Source: Arcicella rosea (GTDB taxonomy: Bacteria > Bacteroidota > Bacteroidia > Cytophagales > Spirosomataceae). Taken from it: DNA of 64,000 nucleotides. Of this stretch, positions 18,435-27,458 are shown in pieces (within the stretch, counting starts at the first letter, position 1; the number at the start of each line of letters is the position of its first letter). The translations under genes were made by a program, and so were the position numbers. The stretch is taken from contig NZ_JACHKT010000006.1 in the NCBI RefSeq assembly GCF_014204325.1, positions 124,001 through 188,000 on the forward strand, given 5' to 3'. Below the pieces are notes generated by a model. The model was not told the origin of the DNA, searched no databases, and saw only the letters and a list, made by a program, of their open reading frames with translations.

Positions 18435-19403
18435 ATGAGAAGAATATTAACGATTTTTATGTTGACACTCTTGACAAATTTCACATTTGGACAAACAGAG
18501 AAAGTAACCTATAAAACTGTTGCAGATGCTTTTGAAGTAAACTATAATTCTGACAACTTTGAAGCAATTTTTGCAAATTTTTCACCAGAACTACAAACTG
18601 CATTACCGTTTGACAAAACAAAAGATTTTTTAACTGGATTAAAGCAACAGGCAGGAAATATAACAAAACGAGAGTTTATAAAATATGAACAAAGCTATGC
18701 TTCTTACAAGACAACTTTTGACAGAGCGTTATTTGGATTAAACATTTCTATTGACAATAATGCTAAAATCAACGGTTTGCTTGTTAAGCCATTCAGAGCA
18801 GACTACTTTCCAAAACTTGAAAGGAATACCTCCAAATTTATACTACCCTTTAATGAAGAATGGACAGTTATTTGGGGTGGTGACACAAAAGAACTAAATT
18901 ATCACGTAGAAAATAAAGCACAAAAAAATGCCTTTGACATAGTTATTACTGACAAGAGAGGAAGTACATTCAAAACTGAGGGAAAAACTAATGAAGATTA
19001 TTACGCTTTTGGCAAAGAGCTAATTGTACCTTGCGATGGCGAAGTTGTCTTGGTTGTTGATGGTATTAAAGATAATCTTCCCGGAACGTTAAACCCAATT
19101 TATGTTCCGGGGAATACTGTAATTATAAAGACTATTAATAACGAATACTTGTTTTTCGCTCATTTTAAGCAACATTCAATAGTTGTGAAGCAAGGACAAA
19201 AAGTTAAACAAGGGCAGATGCTGGGACTTTGCGGAAATTCAGGAAACTCTTCTGAACCGCATTTACATTTTCACATTCAAAACCTAGAAGATATGAATAT
19301 TGCAACTGGCGTAAAATGTTACTTTGACAAAATACAAGTAAATGGACAAATAAAAACTGATTACTCGCCAATTCAAAAAGACAAAATAAGAAATATGAAA
19401 TAA
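18435..19403 (+). CDS. Secreted M23 (LytM-type) peptidase-domain protein
   Basis: A 322-residue exported protein. It has a signal peptide (IFMLTLLTNFTFGQ), then a DUF3887-like domain (about 25-125, EVNYNSDNFEAIFANFSPELQ), then an M23 peptidase domain (about 155-300). Metal ligands are suggested by NAFDIV (Asp) and PHLHFHI (HxH); the first His of the usual HxxxD is replaced by Asn or lies elsewhere, so activity is uncertain. NPIYVPGNTVIIKT and AHFKQHSIVVKQGQKVKQGQ fit the biotinyl/lipoyl-like beta fold of the family. The role would be cell-wall remodelling. It is a possible cassette companion of the serine hydrolase upstream. Confidence 0.82.
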   Translation: MRRILTIFMLTLLTNFTFGQTEKVTYKTVADAFEVNYNSDNFEAIFANFSPELQTALPFDKTKDFLTGLKQQAGNITKREFIKYEQSYASYKTTFDRALFGLNISIDNNAKINGLLVKPFRADYFPKLERNTSKFILPFNEEWTVIWGGDTKELNYHVENKAQKNAFDIVITDKRGSTFKTEGKTNEDYYAFGKELIVPCDGEVVLVVDGIKDNLPGTLNPIYVPGNTVIIKTINNEYLFFAHFKQHSIVVKQGQKVKQGQMLGLCGNSGNSSEPHLHFHIQNLEDMNIATGVKCYFDKIQVNGQIKTDYSPIQKDKIRNMK

Positions 19404-19482
19404 AAACAGTATATAATGTAAGTTGCTCTTATACAACTCATTCTATTCGGTGATTGTTTCCTAACACCTATAATTTAACCTT

Positions 19483-20335
19483 TTACTGAGGTAGTTCAGG
19501 GGCTTGTACTCTGAAAGGAGCTGAAGTAATAGCTCCCAAAAATGCGACCAAAGCTTCCTGTTCTTGTTTTGTTAAATTTAGTTTTCTAATAATTGGTGAT
19601 GTTTTGGGGAACAATGGGTCTTTTTGCTGTTTTTCGTCTTTGGGTTTTGGTTGTGGCATTCCATTATTATACATAGTAATTACTCCTTCAATATCATCAA
19701 ATAAGCCATTGTGCATCCAAGGACGGGTTCTGATGACATCCCGCAAAATTGGAGTTTTAAATTTGCCAATATCTTCTGCCTTATGACTGACATTGTAAAG
19801 GCCTAAATCCTCATATTCACGCCCGTAATAGGTGAGTCCTACGTTATGGAATTGATTATCAGAAAACAAAGGGCCATTATGACAATTTATACAACGTGCT
19901 TTGGTACGGAAAAGATGTAAACCCATTACTTCTTTATCGTTCAGTGCCTGACTGTTGCCTTTTACAAAATCATCAAATCGACTTTTTCTACTTACTATGG
20001 TTTGCTGATAAATAGCCAAAGCTTTCAAAATTTGTTCTTTATTAATACTTTCTTTTCCAAAAGCCTTTTTAAAGTATGCTTGATAACCTTTTATTTTGTT
20101 AAGCTCATTGGGTAGTTGTTCCAAGTTTTCATTCATTTCGCCTTCAGCTAATAGTGGCCCTATTGCTTGTTCTTCTAAACTAGCGGCTCTGCCATCCCAA
20201 AAGTATTTCTTAAAATACCAGATATTTTGGAGTGATGGAGCATTTCGCTTAGTTTTCAAATGGTTATGACCGACTGACCGTTCTCTGCCGTCCGTCCATG
20301 ATAAATCTGGAGCATGACAACTAGAGCTCCGACGG
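19483..20335 (-). pseudogene. Di-haem cytochrome c peroxidase, 5'-truncated
   Basis: This is the C-terminal part of a MauG/CcpA-family peroxidase. The second haem site is intact (CINCH), followed by RDVIRTRPWMHNG and the usual C-terminal EQEALVAFLGAI. Reading upstream of the first Met, the frame continues through SCHAPDLSWTDGRERSVGHNH, the first haem region, but the first Cys of its CxxCH is lost at a junction near 20335. The N-terminal signal and first-haem start are gone. It joins directly to a fragment of a different outer-membrane protein, so it is a deletion remnant. Confidence 0.82.
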
Positions 20336-20340
20336 TATTC

Positions 20341-20990
20341 TTTCCATAACCATATTTATAAGTAAGCCCCAAATACGATAAATCTGTTAGTTTATATCCA
20401 AAAAAACTCTTGGTTTAAAACTAAAAACATTGATTTGTGGCCTAGGATCAGTGGAACGATAATTCTGACGAGCAATGTAATCTGCTCCAGCTCCAATTAT
20501 TACTTTGTTATTTTTTAGATCTGTAGTAATATCACCCGATAAAATATAATTTACTTTATCCCAATTCCCTGGTTTTTGAGCAAACAGATAATAAGGGCTT
20601 GGGTCGTTAATATTGTATCGATGTGCTAACCTAGCTCCAAATTGCCATTCTTTTTCATAAGTAAAACCTCCAGAAACCCTTAGTCTTTTTACATCACGAA
20701 TGCCAAAAGATGAAAAAGCTAATTGGGTAGTACTTTCTGGCTCTTGAGTTTTCTTAAAAAGGCCCCTTGTATTGTTGTAAGATAATTGAGCAAAGCCAAA
20801 ATTTGTGAAAGGGACTTGATGAAGTAGCACAGGATGATTCGCATAGAATTCAATCTCATTCATGGTATTAAACAAGACAAACTTTCCGCCACTGAGCATT
20901 TTTGTGTTGGTTGTATCTTGAGCCATTATCGAAATTTTGCTAAGAGCTATTATACTACAAACCAACAGAATAAACTGTTTTGGAAAAATA
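20341..20990 (-). pseudogene. DUF6850-like outer-membrane protein, fragment
   Basis: A roughly 190-residue piece (MAQDTTNTKMLSGGKFVLFN to FKPRV) of what looks like a DUF6850 outer-membrane beta-barrel protein, which is normally much longer. Both ends are damaged. The signal peptide (KQFILLVCSIIALSKISIMAQ) lacks its start codon because the upstream end is fused to a HupE fragment near 20990. The downstream end changes frame into a barrel-like tail (LSYLGLTYKYGYGKNTVGA) before the peroxidase remnant. The DUF6850 name is from memory. Confidence 0.6.
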
Positions 20991-21201
20991 AAGTAAGCGA
21001 ATGCCCAATGGTAAAAGCCGTAACGATTCTGAATAAATTCAGCAAAATGGCTTGATAATTATCGGCTTTCCCCCATTGTTTATTCTCTACCAAAAGCATA
21101 GCTGGTAACAGTAAAGTAAGGATGAAAAGTATATAGAACCCGACAATTCCTTTGCCTCTTGAATATAAGGTAGTGGTCTTGCCTAATATTGTCCTATTCA
21201 T
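20950..21201 (-). pseudogene. HupE/UreJ-family membrane protein, truncated
   Basis: The reading starts at MNRTILGKTTTLYSRG and continues through one hydrophobic helix into LFRIVTAFTIGHSLTL, the signature end of the first conserved block of HupE/UreJ-2 proteins. It then breaks into the signal-peptide region of the next gene. HupE-type proteins are predicted metal or hydrogenase-associated membrane proteins. The rest is deleted. Together with the two following fragments it shows a former operon collapsed by two internal deletions. Confidence 0.65.
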
Positions 21202-21342
21202 CAAAACGTAGTAGCACAAAGTCCGATGTGGATGAGATAGTTGTACTTTACTCCGTTTTGGCTACAACATCATACATTCTGACTACTTTCTGGCGTTTGA
21301 TTTAATAGAACTTTGTGTCATCAAATAAAATTAAAAAACAAA

Positions 21343-22158
21343 ATGGAAAATAAAGTTTGGTTAATTACAGGAACATCAAAAGGCTTTGGTAAAATTTGGG
21401 CAGAAGCCGCCCTTCAACGTGGCGACAAAGTGGTAGCAACCGCCAGAAACATTGATTCTTTAGCTGATTTGGTAACGAAATACGGCGATGCTGTTTTGCC
21501 AATTTCTTTAGATGTTGATAATCGTGAGGCTTGCTTTGCGGCAGTTCAACAAGCACAGGAACATTTCGGGAAAATTGACGTATTGATTAGCAATGCAGGT
21601 TTTGGGCATTTTGGATGTATTGAAGAGATTTCTGAAACCGAGGCAAGAGCTCAATTTGAAACGAATGTCTTTGGTTCTTTATGGATGATTCAAGCAGTAT
21701 TGCCAATGATGAGAACACAACAAAACGGGCATATCATGCAAGTATCAAGTATTGGTGGCGTAACAACTTTCCCAACATTGGGGATTTATCATGCTTCAAA
21801 ATGGGCTGTTGAAGGTCTTTGTGATTCACTCGCTCAGGAGGTTGCAGGCTTTGGCATTAAAGTTACCTTGATTGAACCTGCTGGTTATGCTACTGAATGG
21901 GGAACGGCATCTGCCAAACAAAGTAAAGCTATTGAGGCATATAACGGTGTAAAAGCTGCTTTATATCAAGCATTTAGCGGTGTTCCACAAGGAAATCCTG
22001 ATAATACAGCCAGTGCAATTTTAACACTTGCTGATGCTGAAAATCCACCTTTGCGATTGTTTTTGGGTGCAGTACCTTTGCACGTGATAGAGCCTGTTTA
22101 TGCTAAACGTTTGGCAGATTGGAAGGCATGGCAACCAGTAGCAGAGAAAGCTCAATAA
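21343..22158 (+). CDS. Short-chain dehydrogenase/reductase
   Basis: A 271-residue classical SDR. It has the cofactor motif GTSKGFG (TGxxxGxG type), NAG (SNAGFGHFG), the catalytic Ser in QVSSIGG, and YHASK (YxxxK). The start at 21343 (MENKVWLITG) puts the Rossmann strand at the usual place. It is encoded just before a DoxX-like membrane protein (12-bp gap). Its substrate cannot be told from sequence; related genes next to DoxX and AraC genes are often called oxidoreductases of unknown role. Confidence 0.9.
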   Translation: MENKVWLITGTSKGFGKIWAEAALQRGDKVVATARNIDSLADLVTKYGDAVLPISLDVDNREACFAAVQQAQEHFGKIDVLISNAGFGHFGCIEEISETEARAQFETNVFGSLWMIQAVLPMMRTQQNGHIMQVSSIGGVTTFPTLGIYHASKWAVEGLCDSLAQEVAGFGIKVTLIEPAGYATEWGTASAKQSKAIEAYNGVKAALYQAFSGVPQGNPDNTASAILTLADAENPPLRLFLGAVPLHVIEPVYAKRLADWKAWQPVAEKAQ

Positions 22159-22169
22159 AAAAGATAATA

Positions 22170-22556
22170 ATGATGATGAAGACGATTAAAGTTGTATCGC
22201 TGTACCTTTTGGTATTGTTTTATGTAGCAATGGGGGCAATGCACTTGCTTTATCCCAAGCAATATTTGGCTATGATGCCTACATGGATGCCTGCCCATAT
22301 CTTTTTGATTTATTTGAGTGGTATCGTAGAAATCGTGCTGGGGCTATTGCTTTTGCCTTTGAAAACCAGAATATTATCAGCAAAACTTATCATAGCTATG
22401 CTGGTAGTTTATTTTTTTGCCATCCATATTCCGCAGTCTATTGATTTTTATCAAACTAAAAATGAAGGTTTTGTGGCAAGTATCATCCGACTGCCTTTTC
22501 AGTTTGTGTTGATTGCTTGGGCTTGGATATTTACCCAAAAAGTCACAAATCATTAA
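22170..22556 (+). CDS. DoxX-like four-helix membrane protein
   Basis: A 128-residue inner-membrane protein with four hydrophobic helices (VSLYLLVLFYVAMGAMHLLY, then HIFLIYLSGIVEIVLGLLLL, and two more) and the MHLLYP / SGIVEIVLGL motifs of the DoxX/DUF417-like group. It starts at the ATG triplet cluster at 22170. It is co-directional with the SDR and probably cotranscribed, and a strong hairpin follows its stop. A second DoxX domain, fused to a peroxidase, lies at 23977-24888. Confidence 0.82.
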   Translation: MMMKTIKVVSLYLLVLFYVAMGAMHLLYPKQYLAMMPTWMPAHIFLIYLSGIVEIVLGLLLLPLKTRILSAKLIIAMLVVYFFAIHIPQSIDFYQTKNEGFVASIIRLPFQFVLIAWAWIFTQKVTNH

Positions 22557-22569
22557 TTTGACATCTTTA

Positions 22570-22602
22570 AGAAGTGTCGTTGCATCTTGTAACGACACTT
22601 CT
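22570..22602 (+). terminator. Rho-independent-type hairpin after the DoxX-like gene
   Basis: AGAAGTGTCGTT (22570-22581) and AACGACACTTCT (22591-22602) form a perfect 12-bp stem with a 9-nt loop. It lies between the SDR-DoxX pair and the AraC-type gene. The T-run is weak. Confidence 0.7.
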
Positions 22603-22621
22603 AATCATTATAGATTTTACC

Positions 22622-23539
22622 ATGAAAAATAGTGCAAAGCCAACAATTATCAACTCTGTTTCTGAATTACATAAACTTATTGGACTACCCAAGCCACATC
22701 ATCCTCTGGTTAGTCTTATCAATTTAGATACTGTGCCGAATACAGATAGTAGTACAACTCATCATTTGATTTTAAACTTTTACAGTGTGTCTTTAAAGAA
22801 AAATGTGAAAGGAAAGTTGAAGTATGGGCAACATTATTACGATTTTGATGAAGGTGTTTTAGCGACCATGTCGCCTGGGCAATTATTATCAACCAGAGGA
22901 CAAGATAATTATGAAGTTTCTGGCTGGTGGTTAGTTTTTCATCCCGATTTTATACGTCCTTATCCATTGGGAAGGCTCATCAAAGAGTACGGTTTTTTCT
23001 CTTATGAAGTAAAAGAAGCTTTACACCTTTCTGATAAGGAGGAAAAAATGCTTGAAATGATTTTACAAAATATTGAATTAGAATCCCAAAATTCAATTGA
23101 CCAATTTAGTCAAGATGTTATGGTTTCTTACTTAGATTTATTACTCAATTACACCAATCGCTTTTACAATCGCCAGTTCTTGACTCGAAAGAATGCCAGT
23201 AACGATTTACTCGTGAAGTTTGATACCTTACTTAATGAGTATTTCACCGATAAAATTACCGACTTAGGGCTTCCAAGTGTTCATTACATTTCACAAGAAC
23301 TCAATGTTTCCGCACATTATCTAAGTGATTTATTAAGAAGTCTTACAGGGCAAAGTACTCAACAACATATCCACGAAAAACTCATTGAAAAAGCCAAAGA
23401 AAAGCTTGCTACTAACAGTCTTTCTGTGAGTGAAATAGCTTTTCAATTAGGTTTCGAACATTCACAGTCGTTTAGTAAATTATTTAAGACCAAAGTTGAG
23501 ATGAGTCCGTTGGAGTTTCGGGCGAGGTTTAACAACTAA
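22622..23539 (+). CDS. AraC-family transcriptional regulator
   Basis: A 305-residue regulator. The N-terminal part resembles an AraC-type ligand-binding cupin (FDEGVLATMSPGQLLS). The C-terminal 100 residues carry the double helix-turn-helix (HYISQELNVSAHYLSDLLRS and VSEIAFQLGFEHSQSFSKLF, ending EFRAR). The start is the ATG at 22622 (MKNSAKPTIINSVSELHKLI). It is co-directional with the SDR and DoxX genes, which it may control, although a strong hairpin separates them. Confidence 0.9.
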   Translation: MKNSAKPTIINSVSELHKLIGLPKPHHPLVSLINLDTVPNTDSSTTHHLILNFYSVSLKKNVKGKLKYGQHYYDFDEGVLATMSPGQLLSTRGQDNYEVSGWWLVFHPDFIRPYPLGRLIKEYGFFSYEVKEALHLSDKEEKMLEMILQNIELESQNSIDQFSQDVMVSYLDLLLNYTNRFYNRQFLTRKNASNDLLVKFDTLLNEYFTDKITDLGLPSVHYISQELNVSAHYLSDLLRSLTGQSTQQHIHEKLIEKAKEKLATNSLSVSEIAFQLGFEHSQSFSKLFKTKVEMSPLEFRARFNN

Positions 23540-23542
23540 TGA

Positions 23543-23695
23543 AATCGCCTAATTTATTGGGAGTGTTCAATAAATCAACTTGTGAAATTCTATTTTCAAA
23601 TGTAATCATTAGTTCTGCAAGACTCTCTCTCCAATTTTTAGTTTTTGTATTCCAAATCTTATTCATGTTCTGAATTGCCAGATAGGTTAATTCCT
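23543..23695 (-). pseudogene. IS256-family transposase, 3' remnant
   Basis: On the minus strand the frame reads LTYLAIQNMNKIWNTKTKNW, then ESLAELMITFENRI. This is the typical C-terminal end of IS256/mutator transposases (a stretch like KKWTMPIQNW...LAIYFEGR). Nothing else of the element is recognisable. The following bases to 23930 hold no gene. Confidence 0.65.
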
Positions 23696-23934
23696 TCTAC
23701 TTCAAATATACCTTGTTATCGCTAATCTGAGTATTATTCCTATTATCATACTTGTAATCAGCCATGAAGGATAAAATGAGGCAGTAAGATAGAACGATTC
23801 TTTTTTATTGTCTTGAATAATAGCAAGTAATCTAAGCTAAGGGAAGTTGATGAAAACGTAAAGATTTTAATGCACTTAATATTTTCAGCAATAGAGTATG
23901 GATGATTAAAATGTTTTAGTAAAGATAAAATATG

Positions 23935-23956
23935 TATATTTGTATCGTGTGCGATA
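23935..23956 (+). promoter_or_regulatory. Promoter and putative MarR operator of the DoxX-peroxidase gene
   Basis: TATATTTG (23935-23942) is a perfect -7 box. Directly after it is the palindrome TATCG-TGTG-CGATA (23943-23956), about 20 bp before the ATG at 23977. The position suits repression by the OhrR-like protein encoded at 24891. Confidence 0.55.
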
Positions 23957-23976
23957 TAATTGTAAAAAATATAAAT

Positions 23977-24888
23977 ATGAAAACTTCTTTAATCCAAAAC
24001 TTATTTAGAATTGTACTTGGTCTTTTTATGACATTGGCTGGTACGGGTCACTTAACATTTCAACGCCAAGAGTTTTTGGCACAAGTACCCAGTTGGCTCC
24101 CTCAAAGTGCTGGATTCATGGATTTTGTTGTGCTGTCTTCTGGCATCATTGAAATACTATTAGGCTTATCAATGATATTTTTATCCAAACAAAAAATTAT
24201 CGTTGGTTTGGTATTGGCACTTTTTTACGTGTTAATTTTTCCGGGAAATATCTCGCAATATATCAATGGCATTTCAGCCTTTGGCTTGGATACAGACACG
24301 AAGCGTCTGGTAAGATTATTTTTTCAGCCAGTGCTAACTTTATGGGCTTTGTGGTCAACAGGAGCTTTAAAGTATTTGATTCAACAATTCAAAGAACGAA
24401 AAATGATGAAAAGTGTTAACTTTTATGATTTATCAGCGAATGATATTAAAGGAAAGAGCCGTTTGATGAGTGAATTTAAGGGAAAGGTTGTCATTGTGGT
24501 CAACACGGCAAGTAAATGTGGCTTAACGCCTCAATTTGAAGGACTTGAGTACTTGTATCAAAAGTATAAAGATAGAGGATTGGTAATTTTAGGATTTCCT
24601 TGCAATCAGTTTGCTAATCAAGAAAAAGGAAGTTCTGAAGAAATTCTCGAATTTTGTCAGATGAATTATGGTGTAAGTTTTCAGATGTTTGATAAAATAG
24701 AAGTAAACGGAACCAACGCTCATCCAATTTTTACGTTTCTAAAGGCAAAACTGGGTTTCATCCTCTTTAGTGATGTTAAATGGAATTTTACCAAATTTGT
24801 TCTTGATAAAAACGGTAAACCTGTAAAGCGATTTTCGCCAATTGCTAAACCCGAAAGTATGGAGGCGTTTATTGAAAAATTATTGTAA
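23977..24888 (+). CDS. DoxX-like membrane domain fused to glutathione peroxidase
   Basis: A 303-residue fusion starting at 23977. Residues 1 to about 135 are a four-helix DoxX-like domain ([32 protein letters not shown]). Residues about 143-303 are a glutathione/thiol peroxidase: peroxidatic Cys in [16 protein letters not shown], Gln in [11 protein letters not shown], Trp/Asn in VKWNFTKF. The frame is continuous with no internal stop. The fusion would tie the peroxidase to the cytoplasmic face of the inner membrane, suiting lipid or quinone peroxides (inference). The next gene, 2 bp downstream, encodes an OhrR-like MarR regulator, consistent with an organic-peroxide response. Confidence 0.9.
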   Translation: MKTSLIQNLFRIVLGLFMTLAGTGHLTFQRQEFLAQVPSWLPQSAGFMDFVVLSSGIIEILLGLSMIFLSKQKIIVGLVLALFYVLIFPGNISQYINGISAFGLDTDTKRLVRLFFQPVLTLWALWSTGALKYLIQQFKERKMMKSVNFYDLSANDIKGKSRLMSEFKGKVVIVVNTASKCGLTPQFEGLEYLYQKYKDRGLVILGFPCNQFANQEKGSSEEILEFCQMNYGVSFQMFDKIEVNGTNAHPIFTFLKAKLGFILFSDVKWNFTKFVLDKNGKPVKRFSPIAKPESMEAFIEKLL

Positions 24889-24890
24889 AA

Positions 24891-25349
24891 ATGAATACCG
24901 ACGGCACAGAACTTTTCCTTGAAAATCAGCTTTGTTTTCCTTTGTATGCAGCATCGAGGCTCACTACGCAAATTTATAATGAGTTACTTAAAGAAGTAGA
25001 ACTTACTTACCCACAGTACTTGGTGCTATTGGTGCTTTGGCAACATGGGAGCCTATCGGTAAACGAGGTTTGTCAAAAATTACTCTTAGCGTCGAATACG
25101 GTAACTCCGCTACTCAAAAGACTGGAAGAAAAGCAACTCTTAGTCAGAAAACGTTCAGACGACGATGAACGGGTAGTAAAAATATTACTTACTGAAAAAG
25201 GAGTAGCTTTAAAGCAATCAGTTGCTCAGATTCCTCATAAAATAGTCGATAGTTTTAAAGATGATTCTGTAAGTTTAGAAGAAATTGTTTCACTACAAAA
25301 AACGCTTTTTAAACTCATTGATTTACTAAATCGTAAACAGTTGGAATGA
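24891..25349 (+). CDS. MarR/OhrR-family redox-sensing repressor
   Basis: A 152-residue winged-helix regulator. The N-terminal LENQLCFPLYAASRLTTQ contains C15, placed as the reactive Cys of OhrR, which is oxidised by organic peroxides. The winged helix is in LSVNEVCQKLLLASNTVTPL and VRKRSDDDERVVKILLTEKG. It begins 2 bp after the DoxX-peroxidase stop, so the two are cotranscribed and probably autoregulated through the palindrome at 23943-23956. Confidence 0.9.
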   Translation: MNTDGTELFLENQLCFPLYAASRLTTQIYNELLKEVELTYPQYLVLLVLWQHGSLSVNEVCQKLLLASNTVTPLLKRLEEKQLLVRKRSDDDERVVKILLTEKGVALKQSVAQIPHKIVDSFKDDSVSLEEIVSLQKTLFKLIDLLNRKQLE

Positions 25350-25470
25350 TTATTTTAGCTTTTTGAGTCGTTTTTTCATAGAATCCTAAACGACCTATAA
25401 TAAACCTTATGTTAAATAAAAGATGTCCTGCACTTTTTTATAACGTTACTTAGGCTTTTTTGTGATTGTA

Positions 25471-26697
25471 CTATTCGTACCTCAAAGCGTCAATTGGATT
25501 AAGTGAGGCGGCTTTTTGAGCAGGATACCAGCCAAAGAAAAGTCCGATAATGGTAGAAAATAAAAATGATACTACCACAGAAAAAACAGTAATGACCACG
25601 GGCCAACCTCCAAAGGTTGCCACTAATTCTGCCACTAAAATTCCCAGTGCAATGCCAATGAGTCCGCCCATAAAACTAATGACGATGGATTCAATCATAA
25701 ACTGGGTTAAAATATCTTTTCCTTTTGCTCCGATTGCCATTCTGATACCGATTTCTCGGGTACGTTCGGTGACGGAAACTAACATGATATTCATTATGCC
25801 GATACCGCCGACCAATAGCGAAATACTGGCGATACTTGCCAGCAGAATGGTCATTACTTTAGAAATTGTACCAAAAATATTACTGATTTCCGACTGAGTA
25901 CGAACGGTAAAATCGTTATCGTCTGAAGGAGCGATTTTGTGTTTATCTCTTAATAAATTCGTGATTTCATCTACGGCATCTACTACTTGTCCTTCCGATT
26001 TTCCAGAAGCTAAAATGCTATTGACGTACATCGAAGACGACATCATTCTTTTTTGAACCGTTGAAAATGGGGCAAGAATAATATCGTCTTGGTCTTGTCC
26101 AAAAGTATTCTGACCCATTTTTGACAATACTCCAATGATTTTCACAGGAATACTGTTAATACGAATGATTTCACCGATGGGATTAAAATTTTCGTCACCA
26201 AATAAATTCAATACAACGGTGACTCCTACCAAACAAACTTTGGCAACCGCACGGTCGTCGGCAGTTGTGAAAGTGCTTCCTTTGGCAAGAGTAAGCGAGC
26301 GAATGGCAAGGTAGTCGTTGGTAACACCTAAAATGGAAGTATTCCAGTTTTGAGAACCATAAATTACTTGCGCTCTTTTTTGGTCAACAGGAGAAATAAA
26401 ATTCACTAAATCGCAGTTGTCTCTGATGGCTTCTACGTCTTCAACCCGAATGGTTTTATTAGAAGCTGCTCCCTGACTTACGCCACCCATCGCATTATTG
26501 CCAGGATAAACCATGATGGAATTTGTACCCAAACTGGCAACCGATGCTTTGATATTTTGGTTAGAACCTTCGCCAATCGCCAACATCGCAATCACAGAAG
26601 CGACACCAATGATTATGCCCAACATCGTTAAAAAACTACGCAATTTATTTCTTAATAAAGAACGAAAAGCTACTTTAAATAAATTGAGGATTCTCAT
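25471..26697 (-). CDS. MacB-type ABC transporter permease
   Basis: A 408-residue FtsX/MacB-fold permease. It has an N-terminal helix (LRSFLTMLGIIIGVASVIAM), a large periplasmic MacB-PCD domain (about 45-240), then three helices ending SLNPIDALRYE, the standard family tail. It overlaps the ATPase gene by 4 bp. With the ATPase and HlyD-type protein it would form a MacAB-like tripartite exporter of peptides, antibiotics or siderophores; the outer-membrane partner is not encoded here. Confidence 0.93.
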   Translation of the reverse strand: MRILNLFKVAFRSLLRNKLRSFLTMLGIIIGVASVIAMLAIGEGSNQNIKASVASLGTNSIMVYPGNNAMGGVSQGAASNKTIRVEDVEAIRDNCDLVNFISPVDQKRAQVIYGSQNWNTSILGVTNDYLAIRSLTLAKGSTFTTADDRAVAKVCLVGVTVVLNLFGDENFNPIGEIIRINSIPVKIIGVLSKMGQNTFGQDQDDIILAPFSTVQKRMMSSSMYVNSILASGKSEGQVVDAVDEITNLLRDKHKIAPSDDNDFTVRTQSEISNIFGTISKVMTILLASIASISLLVGGIGIMNIMLVSVTERTREIGIRMAIGAKGKDILTQFMIESIVISFMGGLIGIALGILVAELVATFGGWPVVITVFSVVVSFLFSTIIGLFFGWYPAQKAASLNPIDALRYE

Positions 26698-27458
26698 GTC
26701 GTTGATTTTTCATCGGTGAGCAAGGCTATCTTTTTCAGTTCTTCCGTGGCTATTTTCCTATCTTTTACAGTATCATTAAAAATAATTTTTCCGTCTTTGA
26801 AAACAACATTTGTCTTGGCAAATTGAGCAATATCGGGTTCGTGCGTTACCATTACCACGGTAATTCCTTTGTCGTTCAAGGCTTGAAAAATTTGCATAAT
26901 TTCATAACTGGTTCTGGAATCAAGATTTCCAGTAGGTTCATCCGCCATGATAATTACAGGGTCGTTTACCAACGCTCGTGCAATGGCTACTCGCTGTTGT
27001 TGTCCGCCCGAAAGTTCATTTGGCATAGCATTTACTCGGTCGCCAAGTCCAACGGATTTTAGGGCATTCATGGCTCTGTCGCCATAATCTTTCACAGCGA
27101 TTTTACTATTGTACAAAAGCGGAAGCTCTACATTTTCAAGGGCGGAAGTTCTGGGCAAAATATTAAATGACTGAAAAACAAAACCTAATTTTTGATTTCG
27201 CAATTCAGCCAATTCATCTCTATTTCTGCCTAATACATCTATTCCCTCCATCAAATAAGTACCAGTTGTAGGATTATCTAAACATCCAAGAATATTCATA
27301 AAAGTAGATTTCCCCGAACCACTTGCTCCCATGATTGCCAAAAACTCACCTTTGTCAATCGTCAGCGAAACATCATTTAAAGCATGTACCTCAGTAGTAC
27401 CTGTGATATAGGTTTTTATTAAGTTTTGTACGGAAATTAAGTTTTCTGAGGCTTTCAT
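26694..27458 (-). CDS. MacB/LolD-type ABC transporter ATPase
   Basis: A 254-residue ABC ATPase with Walker [10 protein letters not shown], the signature [15 protein letters not shown], and Walker [14 protein letters not shown], as in MacB/LolD/FtsE proteins. It overlaps the HlyD-type gene upstream and the permease gene downstream by 4 bp each, showing one operon with translational coupling. Confidence 0.95.
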   Translation of the reverse strand: MKASENLISVQNLIKTYITGTTEVHALNDVSLTIDKGEFLAIMGASGSGKSTFMNILGCLDNPTTGTYLMEGIDVLGRNRDELAELRNQKLGFVFQSFNILPRTSALENVELPLLYNSKIAVKDYGDRAMNALKSVGLGDRVNAMPNELSGGQQQRVAIARALVNDPVIIMADEPTGNLDSRTSYEIMQIFQALNDKGITVVMVTHEPDIAQFAKTNVVFKDGKIIFNDTVKDRKIATEELKKIALLTDEKSTT

